From the NCBI GenBank assembly GCA_938074435.1, contig CALJEH010000050.1:1-33942 (forward strand): a DNA stretch of 33,942 nt. Reading direction: 5' to 3'. Shown here in pieces: positions 9,330-18,026 of this stretch. Positions within the stretch are counted from its first letter, which is position 1, and each line of letters begins with the position of its first letter. The translations under genes and the position numbers were made by a program. Below the pieces are notes generated by a model. The model saw only the letters and a program-made list of their open reading frames with translations. It did no database searches and was not told the DNA's origin. The DNA is from an uncultured Alphaproteobacteria bacterium (GTDB taxonomy: Bacteria > Pseudomonadota > Alphaproteobacteria > Rhizobiales > TMED25).

Positions 9330-10423
9330 TTATTGAATCTAAAATGCATGACATCACCATCTTGCACTATGTAATCTTTTCCTTCTAATCGCATCTTCCC
9401 AGCTTCTTTTGCACCATTTTCACCATTATTTTTAATGAAGTCATCAAATGAAATTGTTTCAGCTCTAATAAATCCTTTTTCAAAATCAGTGTGAATAACG
9501 GCTGCTGCTTTGGGAGCCTGTGTATCTTTTCTAATAGTCCATGCCCTTGTTTCTTTTGGGCCACTTGTAAAATAAGTTACAAGATTAAGAATTTCATAAC
9601 CGGTTTTTATGACCTTATTTAGACCAGTTTCTTGCAGACCGATAGATTTTAGGTATTCAACTTTTTCTTCATCGCTCAAAACAGATAATTCTGCCTCTGT
9701 AGAAGCTGATATGGTAATAGATTTACAGTTAATTTCTTCAGCATATTTTTGTACTTTTTCTGAATATTTATTTCCTGATGATGCATCATTCTCTTCTACA
9801 TTACATATATAAAACATTGGTTTTGAAGTTAAGAGATTAAGTTCTTGGTATATTTTTTTATTTTTATCATCAATCAACATATCTCTCGCTGTCTTTCCTT
9901 CGTTGAGCAACTCAATGATTCCTTCAATTAGCTTATAAGTCAATTTTGAGATTTCATCATTTGACTTGATCTTTCTTTCCAACCCAGCTTTTCTATTTTC
10001 TAAGTTCTGAATATCGGCAAGAAGTAATTCTGTTTCTATTGTTTGGATATCAGAAATTGGATCTATCTTATTATTAACGTGCGTGATGTTTTCATTCTCA
10101 AAACATCGCACTACATGTGCTATAGCCTCAGTTTCTCGGATATTGGACAGAAATTTGTTACCAAGACCTTCTCCTTTAGATGCTCCTTCAACTAATCCTG
10201 CAATATCTACAAAATTCAGTCTTGTTGGTATAACATTTGCTGATTTCGAAATATCACCAAGTTTTATCAATCTACTATCAGGCACTCCAACTTCGCCTAT
10301 ATTTGGTTCAATCGTACAAAACGGGTAGTTACTTGCCTCTGCATTTGCTGTTTGTGTTAGTGCATTAAAGAGTGTTGATTTTCCAACGTTAGGTAAGCCA
10401 ACAATTCCACATTTGAAACCCAT
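9326..10423 (-). CDS. ychF: Redox-regulated ATPase YchF (Obg-like)
   Basis: GIVGLPNVGKSTLFNALTQT, NYPFCTIEPN, VDIAGLVEGASKGEGLGNKFLSNIRE, C-terminal TGS domain. Confidence 0.98.
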   Translation of the reverse strand: MGFKCGIVGLPNVGKSTLFNALTQTANAEASNYPFCTIEPNIGEVGVPDSRLIKLGDISKSANVIPTRLNFVDIAGLVEGASKGEGLGNKFLSNIRETEAIAHVVRCFENENITHVNNKIDPISDIQTIETELLLADIQNLENRKAGLERKIKSNDEISKLTYKLIEGIIELLNEGKTARDMLIDDKNKKIYQELNLLTSKPMFYICNVEENDASSGNKYSEKVQKYAEEINCKSITISASTEAELSVLSDEEKVEYLKSIGLQETGLNKVIKTGYEILNLVTYFTSGPKETRAWTIRKDTQAPKAAAVIHTDFEKGFIRAETISFDDFIKNNGENGAKEAGKMRLEGKDYIVQDGDVMHFRFNN

Positions 10424-10433
10424 AACATAACTC

Positions 10434-11072
10434 CTATTTAAACAGATTTAAAATTTTTGTTAGTGGACTATTTCTTTTGATCTCTTTATGTGAGTGTATG
10501 TATTTATAATTATTTGTACTTCTGAAATTAATTTGAAATTTCTCTCTTTCAGAAATTATATTAAGGATGTTCGTTGCTATATAAACAAATAGAGTGTTCA
10601 AGTTATCCATCTCAGAATTACTAAAATTTCCAAGTACATAATTGCTTACAAGCCTTTTGTCTCCTGGGTGATCAATCCCTAGTCTAAGTCTTAAGAAGGT
10701 ATTATCTAAATGACTGAGAATAGATTTTAGACCATTATGACCAGCAATACCACCACCCACTTTGAGACGAATTGAGCCAAATGGAAGATCTAACTCGTCA
10801 TGAAGAATTAAAATATTTTCTGTTTTGATTTTAAAATAATTTACAATTTGAATTATAGCATCCCCAGAATTATTCATATATGTTTCTGGCTTTGCAATAA
10901 TTACTTTTTTGTTTTCTAATTGTAATTCATGGATAATGGAATTAAATTTTTTTTTTGGCTTGTCGTTACTACCGTATGAATTCAAAATTGCATCAACAGC
11001 CATAAATCCAATGTTATGGCGAGTCTGCTCATATTTTTTTCCAGGATTTCCTAGACCAACAATAAGGTACAT
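10434..11072 (-). CDS. pth: Peptidyl-tRNA hydrolase
   Basis: LIVGLGNPGKKYEQTRHNIGFMAVD, KPETYMNNSGDAI, HDELDLPFGSIRLKVGGGIAGHNGLKS. Confidence 0.97.
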   Translation of the reverse strand: MYLIVGLGNPGKKYEQTRHNIGFMAVDAILNSYGSNDKPKKKFNSIIHELQLENKKVIIAKPETYMNNSGDAIIQIVNYFKIKTENILILHDELDLPFGSIRLKVGGGIAGHNGLKSILSHLDNTFLRLRLGIDHPGDKRLVSNYVLGNFSNSEMDNLNTLFVYIATNILNIISEREKFQINFRSTNNYKYIHSHKEIKRNSPLTKILNLFK

Positions 11073-11089
11073 AAGAATTTTTTACGTTA

Positions 11090-11734
11090 TTATTCTTCGT
11101 TATTTGTATCTTTTGACTCAGTTTCTGCTTCGGCTCCAGATGTTTCTTCTTCAGATTCTTCTGTCATTCCTGCAGGTGCAGCAATAGTTGCAATCGTAAA
11201 GTCTCTGTCAGTTATTGAAGGTATCACATCTTTAGGTAACGTAACTGCAGATATATGAATTGAGTCTCCGGTATCTGCCACTGATAGGTCAACTTCGAGA
11301 TTTTCAGGAATTGCATCGGCTGGGCATGATACTTCTACATTATGCCGTACAACATTTAGAACCCCACCTTTTTTGAGACCCGGGCATGTGTCTTCATTTA
11401 GGAACAATACAGGTACTTCAACTATTACTTGAGATTCCTTTGAGAGCAAATAAAAGTCTACATGTAATGGTGTATCTTTAACAGGATGTAGTTGAATATC
11501 TTTTGGAATAACTCTTGATTTTTTCCCATCGATATTCAATTCATAAAGAGTTGATAAGAAACGTCCTGATTGATAATGTTTGACCAGTACTTTAGTTTCA
11601 ACTGATATGTGTGTAGGTTCAACACCAACGCCGTATAGTACGCCTGGAGTATTACCAGCTCTTCTGATTGCACGAGAGCTTCCTGTTCCTTTAGTATCTC
11701 TGGTTGTAACAATAATTTCTTCAATTTCTGACAT
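11090..11734 (-). CDS. rplY: 50S ribosomal protein L25/general stress protein Ctc (long form with acidic tail)
   Basis: RDTKGTGSSRAIRRAGNTPGVLYG, IPKDIQLHPVKDTPLHVDFY; acidic C-terminal tail. Confidence 0.94.
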   Translation of the reverse strand: MSEIEEIIVTTRDTKGTGSSRAIRRAGNTPGVLYGVGVEPTHISVETKVLVKHYQSGRFLSTLYELNIDGKKSRVIPKDIQLHPVKDTPLHVDFYLLSKESQVIVEVPVLFLNEDTCPGLKKGGVLNVVRHNVEVSCPADAIPENLEVDLSVADTGDSIHISAVTLPKDVIPSITDRDFTIATIAAPAGMTEESEEETSGAEAETESKDTNNEE

Positions 11735-11805
11735 TTTTTACTCTTGTTTATTACCGTGTTATCTATGAATGCATTTATAAATTATATCTATAAATAATTT
11801 TTATA

Positions 11806-11825
11806 TAAAAAGAAAGATCTTTTTA
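11806..11825 (-). terminator. Possible weak hairpin directly after prs stop
   Basis: TAAAAAGA-AAGA-TCTTTTTA perfect 8-bp inverted repeat abutting the prs stop codon (11826-11828); very A/T-rich stem, so weak evidence. Confidence 0.35.
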
Positions 11826-12782
11826 TTAAATAAAGAGGCTAGAGACTGACTCTTCATTTGAGGTTCTCAAAATTGCTTCACCTAGTAATTGTGCAACAGA
11901 GATTAGTTTAATCTTTTTTGATCCGTTGCGGATGCTTTCATTGTAAATTGTATCGCTAATAATAAGATTTTTTAAATCTGATGTTTCAATCTTATTTAAA
12001 GCTTCACCAGATAGTACTCCATGAGTTATGTAGGCACTTACGTCATTAGCACCTGACTCTAGTAATTTGCTTGCTGCATTACATAATGTTCCGCCGGAGT
12101 CCACAATATCATCAACGAGTATACACGATCTTCCTTCTACATCTCCAATGATATTCATAACTTCAGATTGTCCAGGTTTATCTCTTCTTTTATCTACTAT
12201 TGCAAGTGGCGCTCCACCAATCCTCTCCGCGATTAGTCTTGCTCTTACAACCCCGCCTACATCAGGCGATACCACAGTCACACTATTAATATCAAATGAG
12301 TCTTTGATATTATTTACGATAACAGGTGCTGCAAATAGGTTATCTGTTGGTATATCAAAAAAACCTTGTATTTGACCCGCATGTAAATCAATAGTTAAAA
12401 CTCGATCAGCACCTGCATTTGTAATTAAATTTGCAACTAATTTTGCTGATATTGGTGTTCGTCCAGATGACCTTCTGTCCTGCCTTGCATAACCAAAATA
12501 AGGAATAACTGCTGTAATTCTCCTTGCCGATGAACGTTTTAGTGCATCGATAAGGATTAGTAGTTCCATCAGATGATCATTTGCTGGATATGAAGTTGAT
12601 TGAATAATAAAAACATCTTCTCCCCGAACATTCTCAAGTATTTCTACGAAGACTTCCATATCTGCAAATCTTTTTACATTGCAGCTTGTGAGAGGAATTT
12701 TTAAGTATGAAGCAATAGCATTAGCTAGTGGAGGATTAGAGTTTCCTGTAACAATTTTTATATTTTGTTCTTTTTTATTCAT
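11826..12782 (-). CDS. prs: Ribose-phosphate pyrophosphokinase
   Basis: [66 protein letters not shown]. Confidence 0.98.
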   Translation of the reverse strand: MNKKEQNIKIVTGNSNPPLANAIASYLKIPLTSCNVKRFADMEVFVEILENVRGEDVFIIQSTSYPANDHLMELLILIDALKRSSARRITAVIPYFGYARQDRRSSGRTPISAKLVANLITNAGADRVLTIDLHAGQIQGFFDIPTDNLFAAPVIVNNIKDSFDINSVTVVSPDVGGVVRARLIAERIGGAPLAIVDKRRDKPGQSEVMNIIGDVEGRSCILVDDIVDSGGTLCNAASKLLESGANDVSAYITHGVLSGEALNKIETSDLKNLIISDTIYNESIRNGSKKIKLISVAQLLGEAILRTSNEESVSSLFI

Positions 12783-12798
12783 GTTGGACTTGATCTTT

Positions 12799-12844
12799 TA
12801 TGCCACAATAGCATGTTTGGGTAATATGTAAATATGCCACAATA
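12799..12844. repeat. Two direct copies of TATGCCACAATA (12799-12810 and 12833-12844) upstream of prs
   Basis: Read directly from sequence; reverse complement TATTGTGGCATA is oriented toward prs. Confidence 0.8.
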
Positions 12845-12865
12845 ATTATGACCTAAAAATTTGAA

Positions 12866-13639
12866 TTAATTTACAATAAGAATCGCATTTGCTTGCCTTC
12901 CATAATCTATTTCATTTCTATGTTGTGATCTCCTGTAAGAGAAGAAATCCGTCTCGTTTTTATATGTATCCATTTCAATAACATCATACTTTCTTATCCC
13001 AATTTGATAGATTTTATTTGAACAATATGCCTGTAAATTAAAGTATTTTCCTCTATTAGCTGTTTCAAAAAACTTTTTGTTTGAAGGATCTTGTCTGATG
13101 AATTCTTGATAAAATTCTATACCAACCTCATATGAGTCCTGTTGTATGCAGGGTCCTATTATTGCAAATATGTTTTCAATCTTTCCACCAATATTTAAGA
13201 TTTGTTCAACAGTATTTTCTATTATGCCTTTTTGTGCACCTTTCCATCCCGCGTGCACAGCTCCTATAATTTGCTCCTTGTTTTCGTATAGTAGAATTGG
13301 CGCGCAGTCTGCAGTAAGAATTGATAGGATAATATCATCACGTTTAGTAATTATTGAGTCTGCGATAAATTTATCAGGAAATTTACTATCAATAATCTTG
13401 CATATATTGGTGTGTTGTTGAGTTGGAATTATAATTGGTCTCACTGAATTTGCTGAGGAGCATAGCTCTTGTGAAATGATTTTTCTATTTTTATCAATAT
13501 TTTTATTGGAGTCATTTGATAAATAACTGCAATTTAAACTATGGTATATTCCTGTTGACACCCCACCCTGTCTCGTGAAGAAACCATATTTGCAATTACT
13601 TAATATTAGATTTTCTGATGTGATAAATTTAGGTTTCAT
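12866..13639 (-). CDS. pgeF: Multicopper polyphenol oxidase/purine nucleoside phosphorylase family (YfiH/LACC1-like, PgeF)
   Basis: GFFTRQGGVSTGIYHSLNCS, TADCAPILLYENKEQIIGAVHAGWKGAQKGIIENTV, IGPCIQQDSYEVG. Confidence 0.93.
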   Translation of the reverse strand: MKPKFITSENLILSNCKYGFFTRQGGVSTGIYHSLNCSYLSNDSNKNIDKNRKIISQELCSSANSVRPIIIPTQQHTNICKIIDSKFPDKFIADSIITKRDDIILSILTADCAPILLYENKEQIIGAVHAGWKGAQKGIIENTVEQILNIGGKIENIFAIIGPCIQQDSYEVGIEFYQEFIRQDPSNKKFFETANRGKYFNLQAYCSNKIYQIGIRKYDVIEMDTYKNETDFFSYRRSQHRNEIDYGRQANAILIVN

Positions 13640-14718
13640 GTAATTGAGATCGGTACAGTTTTTAGATTATTTGAAAAGTACATCACTTTAAAAAGTTCTC
13701 CCATCTTATCTTTATCAATAAGTCTATGATATTGACGATATAACTTATCTAATTGACTATCATTGCTATTTTCTTTCAGTATTTGATATCTTTGATCAAT
13801 CCCCAAACCAATCAAAAAATCTCTTTGTGTTATAGGACCATAACTTTGAATATTATTCTTTTTTGAAATATAGCTATAGCGGCTAAAATCTATATGTGAT
13901 GTTAGATCACTATCACCTGGTTCATGAAATATTGAAACTTTTTTATGTTTTGATAGAGCCTGAAGCGTGTCACCAGACGGACCATTTGTTTTTGCGTAAT
14001 CTATCACCAATAAACCTCCGTTATTTTGGATCTTTGAAAATATTTTTTCTAGCATTGTATCTTGCATAGGAGATAACTCATATAATTGACCATTTATTGG
14101 ATACTCAATTTCTCTATTTGAAATACTGAGATGATCAGAATTAACCTCGATTGACTCAAATGTTAAATTATTCTGTTGATCAATTGATACAACTCTCTCT
14201 CTAAATTTATTGTTATTAAATAAGTATTGTTTTATTGGTATTGCATCAAAAAATTCATTAGCAATTACAAAGTTTATTCCATTTGGTAATTCATCTAAGG
14301 ATGCAAAGTGTTTAAAAGGATGGTTTATGTTTTTTCTTTGAATTTTGGAGAGGACATTACTTTGTTCATATAACCATATTTTGATGGAATGATAGAAGTC
14401 ATTAAAATTTTTGGATACTCTAAGAATATCCTGCATCATGAACCCGTTACCCGGGCCAAGTTCAATTATATTTATTTTTGGTTTGTCAATCTTGAACCAT
14501 AAATCAATGAGCCATACTGCAATCAATTCTCCAAACATTTGGCTTATTTCAGGTGAGGTTATGAAATCACTGTTTTTGCCAATAGGTTTTGAATTTATGT
14601 AATAACCAAAATCTTTATCACTGAGGCAAAGCTCCATATATTCATCAACACCAATAGGTCCATGACTTTTAATTTTCTGAATAATTTTTTCTTCAAGATT
14701 CTGGTATTTTTTATTCAT
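13636..14718 (-). CDS. SAM-dependent methyltransferase, MidA/NDUFAF7-like
   Basis: GPIGVDEYMELCLSDKDFGYYI, DFITSPEISQMFGELIAVWL, IIELGPGNGFMMQDILR, VIDYAKTNGPSGDTLQALSKHK. Confidence 0.9.
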   Translation of the reverse strand: MNKKYQNLEEKIIQKIKSHGPIGVDEYMELCLSDKDFGYYINSKPIGKNSDFITSPEISQMFGELIAVWLIDLWFKIDKPKINIIELGPGNGFMMQDILRVSKNFNDFYHSIKIWLYEQSNVLSKIQRKNINHPFKHFASLDELPNGINFVIANEFFDAIPIKQYLFNNNKFRERVVSIDQQNNLTFESIEVNSDHLSISNREIEYPINGQLYELSPMQDTMLEKIFSKIQNNGGLLVIDYAKTNGPSGDTLQALSKHKKVSIFHEPGDSDLTSHIDFSRYSYISKKNNIQSYGPITQRDFLIGLGIDQRYQILKENSNDSQLDKLYRQYHRLIDKDKMGELFKVMYFSNNLKTVPISIT

Positions 14719-15517
14719 TTTTTTTTATATTTTTATATAAAATCAAACCAACTAATATCATTGGAATAGAAACTATCATTCCCATCGTTAGCTTATTAGC
14801 AAGAATATATCCAATGTGTTGATCGGGTAATCTAAATAGCTCTAAGAAGATTCTAAAAGTTCCATAAAGGATAAGAAATATTGCGGAGGCCATTCCTTTA
14901 TTGTGAAGGATTTTATTTCTCTTAGATAAATACGCTAATAACAAGAATAATATCAATCCTTCAAGTAATGCTTCATATATTTGAGATGGATGGCGCGAAA
15001 CACTATCGTTTGGATATATTACAGACCACGGTAGATCAGAGTAAGTTCCAATTAATTCTGTATTTATGAAATTTGATAATCTACCAAAGAATATTCCGAT
15101 TGGAGCGGAGATGGCAATAAGGTCCATAAATGCAAAAAAGCTTCTATTATTCTTTTTAACATAGAAGTAGATTGCAATAATTATACCAAGTAGCCCACCG
15201 TGAAATGACATACCACCATTCCACACTTTAAAAATTTCAATAGGATTTCCAATAAAATAAATAGGGTTATAAATTAATACATATCCGACTCTTCCACCAA
15301 GTAATATTCCAAATACAATCCATGGTATTAGGTCACTAAGAGATAATATTATAGATTTACTGTCTCCTATACATGAGGAAACAAACTTAGATTTTAGATA
15401 TAGCCATCCAAGTAGAATCCCACACAAATAGGATAAACCATACCAATGAATATCAATGAAACCTATATTTAATGCTATTGGATCTATATATGGCAGTATT
15501 ATTGCAGTCGTGAACAT
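14711..15517 (-). CDS. lgt: Prolipoprotein diacylglyceryl transferase
   Basis: HWYGLSYLCGILLGW, GGRVGYVLIYN, WNGGMSFHGGLLG, GRLSNFINTELIG, RHPSQIYEALLEG. Confidence 0.97.
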   Translation of the reverse strand: MFTTAIILPYIDPIALNIGFIDIHWYGLSYLCGILLGWLYLKSKFVSSCIGDSKSIILSLSDLIPWIVFGILLGGRVGYVLIYNPIYFIGNPIEIFKVWNGGMSFHGGLLGIIIAIYFYVKKNNRSFFAFMDLIAISAPIGIFFGRLSNFINTELIGTYSDLPWSVIYPNDSVSRHPSQIYEALLEGLILFLLLAYLSKRNKILHNKGMASAIFLILYGTFRIFLELFRLPDQHIGYILANKLTMGMIVSIPMILVGLILYKNIKKNE

Positions 15518-15598
15518 TTATTATGTTTTACCATTGATTTTTAACATTAATATATCATAATCATGAAAAAAATAATTTAAACTTATCAGGAAAGTTTT

Positions 15599-15865
15599 AT
15601 GAAAGATAATAGTTCAAAAATATTTAACAAATTAGCTGAGGTAATGTCAGAAACAGCAGGGCTAGCTAATGGTGTAAAAAAAGAGGTAGAAATTATTGCA
15701 AAATCTCAAGTTGAACGTATTTTAAATGATTTTGAGGTTGTGCAGCGAGATGAATTTGATGTAATGAAAGAAATGTTAGTTAATTCTTCAGATACAATCA
15801 ACAAACTAGAAAAAAAAATCAAATCTCTTGAAAATCAAATTAAAAAACTAAAACCTACAAAATAG
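15599..15865 (+). CDS. Accessory factor UbiK family / BMFP coiled-coil protein
   Basis: 88 aa; ...QVERILNDFEVVQRDEFDVMKEMLVNSSDTINKLEKKIKSLENQIKKL matches the UbiK/BMFP pattern; SD-like AGGA upstream. Confidence 0.8.
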   Translation: MKDNSSKIFNKLAEVMSETAGLANGVKKEVEIIAKSQVERILNDFEVVQRDEFDVMKEMLVNSSDTINKLEKKIKSLENQIKKLKPTK

Positions 15866-15882
15866 TGGATAACTTAAACTTC

Positions 15883-15978
15883 TAACTCAAAAAGATCTAA
15901 CTATATTTTCTGTAAATAAAAAATTAATTATTTACAATGAAAATGAAGAATATATTTAAACATTTATCTTTTGAGTTA
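15883..15978. repeat. Nested inverted repeats in the YbjN-gene leader
   Basis: Outer arms taactcaaaaagat (15883-15896) / atcttttgagtta (15966-15978), one extra A; inner perfect 9-bp arms TGTAAATAA (15911-15919) / TTATTTACA (15928-15936). Confidence 0.75.
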
Positions 15979-16475
15979 TGGAAAATATTCTTTATTTAGA
16001 TCACAATGAACATCCACTAGATATCATTGAAAATTTAGCAGAAACAGAAAACTATTCTTTTAGTAGATCTTTAAAGGATGAATTGGACTTATGGATTTCG
16101 TCGAAAAATTCTAATTTCCGTATAAACTTTAACTGGAATGATACACTTGAAGGAATTCATATTGCAGTATTTTTTGATACAAAAATACCAGATCACAGGG
16201 TCAATGAAGTAACAAAGTTAACTATAAAAATTAATCAATTGATATGGTTAGGGCATTTTGATATTTGGACTAATGAGCAAATCCCAGTATTCAGATATAA
16301 TTTACTTCTCGCTGGTGGGCTTTTGCCAACAAATAAACAATCTAATGCATTATTAAATCATATAGTGGAAGCTTGTGAAAAGTTCTACCCATCATTTCAA
16401 TACGTAATATGGGGTGGTAATGATGCAGATGAGGCGATAAAAAACGCAATGTTTACAACCGTTGGAGAATCATGA
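15978..16475 (+). CDS. YbjN domain-containing protein
   Basis: 165 aa; NPLDIIENLAETENYSFSRSLKDELDLWI..., GHFDIWTNEQIPVFRYNLLLAGG; located between UbiK-like and proC as in other alphaproteobacteria. Confidence 0.82.
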   Translation: MENILYLDHNEHPLDIIENLAETENYSFSRSLKDELDLWISSKNSNFRINFNWNDTLEGIHIAVFFDTKIPDHRVNEVTKLTIKINQLIWLGHFDIWTNEQIPVFRYNLLLAGGLLPTNKQSNALLNHIVEACEKFYPSFQYVIWGGNDADEAIKNAMFTTVGES

Positions 16476-17293
16476 GTCTAGCATCTATAGAAAGTATAAA
16501 TATCATTGGTTTTGGAAGGATGGGAAAATCAATCTTAAGCGGTTGGTTAAATAATCAACTAGATAAAAAAGTAGTAAAGATTGTTGATCCTTTTATAGAT
16601 GATACAGATCCATTCTTAATCAATCACAATCTAAAACTAAATGATATGGATAAAATAAGATTAGACGATGGAATTGTTCTAATTGCTGTAAAACCACAGG
16701 TGGCCGGTGAGTTATTTAAAAAATTAAGAGAAATGATATCAGAAAACACTGTTATAATCTCAATAATCGCAGGATATTCTGTTGCTGATATGAAGAAACA
16801 TTTAGGCCCAAAACCAACAATAATAAGAACCATGCCAAACACCCCTGCAGCTATCGGGAAAGGTATTACAGCATTATTTTCTGAAAACCAGCTATCTCAA
16901 GATCTAATTAATAAAGTCGAAAGTTTATTTGGATCAATGGGAAAGTTCTTTTGGGTTGAGAATGAAACAGATATGCATGCAATTACAGCAATTTCTGGAA
17001 GTGGTCCAGCGTATTATTATTTATTTACTGAGTGTTTATCTACTATTGCTGTAAAACATGGTTTAAAAAGAGAACTCGCAGAAATATTATCAACTCAGAC
17101 ATTTATAGGATCATCTGCTTTAATGGAAAATTCCCCAAATGTAGGAGTTGTAGAACACAGAGAAAACGTAACATCGCCTGGCGGAACAACTGAAGCAGCA
17201 TTGAAAATATTCATGAATAATGATAGATTAAAATTATTGATAGATGAAGCTGTTAGTATGGCTATTGAGCGAAGCAGGACTCTATCTAAGTAA
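16472..17293 (+). CDS. proC: Pyrroline-5-carboxylate reductase
   Basis: INIIGFGRMGKSILSGWL, VLIAVKPQ, IIRTMPNTPAAIGKGITALF, ISGSGPAYYYLFTECL, VTSPGGTTEAAL. Confidence 0.97.
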   Translation: MSLASIESINIIGFGRMGKSILSGWLNNQLDKKVVKIVDPFIDDTDPFLINHNLKLNDMDKIRLDDGIVLIAVKPQVAGELFKKLREMISENTVIISIIAGYSVADMKKHLGPKPTIIRTMPNTPAAIGKGITALFSENQLSQDLINKVESLFGSMGKFFWVENETDMHAITAISGSGPAYYYLFTECLSTIAVKHGLKRELAEILSTQTFIGSSALMENSPNVGVVEHRENVTSPGGTTEAALKIFMNNDRLKLLIDEAVSMAIERSRTLSK

Positions 17294-17320
17294 TAATTAT
17301 CTAATACTCTAATATTTAGA

Positions 17321-17929
17321 ATGGCTAAAACAAATAAAGAAAAAGTAGTTGATGCTCTTTTGAGCTTACTAGAAAAAGAGAACTATAATCTAATCAACAT
17401 TGAGAAGGTTGCAAGAAGAGCAAAGCTCAAAAAAGAGAATATAAAAGCTGATTTTTTAGATTTAGACTCAATTGTTTATGAGTTTTTTAATAATATTGAT
17501 CTAGAGGTAGGGGATCTAACTCGGGAAGATGCAAATATAAATGATCCAAAGGATATTATATTAAACATCATTTTGAATAAATTAGAACTTTATAGTGGGA
17601 GAAGAAATGCAATCATTAATCTGATTGGCAAGGAATCGAATTTCAGGAATAAATATTTTTTTCAAATGACAAATATTACAAGAATATTTGATGATATATA
17701 TAAAAATGATAAGCAGAAAAACTTACATAAGTTATCACGTGATATAGGATTAATCCATATATATAAACAGACTATAGATCAATGGATGTTAGATGATGAT
17801 ATGTCAAAAATTATGTCATTTCTAGATCAGAAACTCATAAAATCAGGTGAAATTTTTGAGCAAATCAGTAAACCAATAAAGTTTGTTGACAATTTGGTTT
17901 CAAAGTTCTCCAAATCAAGGTCCGCTTAG
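17321..17929 (+). CDS. TetR-like / COQ9-like helical protein
   Basis: N-terminal TetR-like HTH pattern (VVDALLSLLEKENYNLINIEKVARRAKLKKENIKADFLDLDSIVYEFF); C-terminal IDQWMLDDDMSKIMSFLDQKLIKSGEI resembles the COQ9/TetR-like C-terminus of alphaproteobacterial proteins. Confidence 0.6.
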   Translation: MAKTNKEKVVDALLSLLEKENYNLINIEKVARRAKLKKENIKADFLDLDSIVYEFFNNIDLEVGDLTREDANINDPKDIILNIILNKLELYSGRRNAIINLIGKESNFRNKYFFQMTNITRIFDDIYKNDKQKNLHKLSRDIGLIHIYKQTIDQWMLDDDMSKIMSFLDQKLIKSGEIFEQISKPIKFVDNLVSKFSKSRSA

Positions 17930-17971
17930 ACTAAAAAAATCATTATATTCATTACTTTTTTCTTCTAGAAT

Positions 17972-18008
17972 AAATAACAATATTGTATATACTTCATATT
18001 GTTTATTT
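17972..18008. promoter_or_regulatory. Imperfect inverted repeat just upstream of ilvE-like gene
   Basis: AAATAACAATA (17972-17982) ... TATTGTTTATTT (17997-18008), one-base difference between arms; ends 18 nt before the ATG at 18027. Confidence 0.4.
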
Positions 18009-18026
18009 CAAGCAGCAGGGAATTAA

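Noticed and set aside
11536-11724. 62-aa minus-strand ORF overlapping rplY in another frame
   Set aside because: Fully inside rplY, no SD or recognisable product.
12067-12375. 102-aa plus-strand ORF antisense to prs (and similar small ORFs antisense to ychF, uvrB, petC, lysR, pgeF and others)
   Set aside because: All are contained in well-supported genes on the other strand and show no protein-family features.
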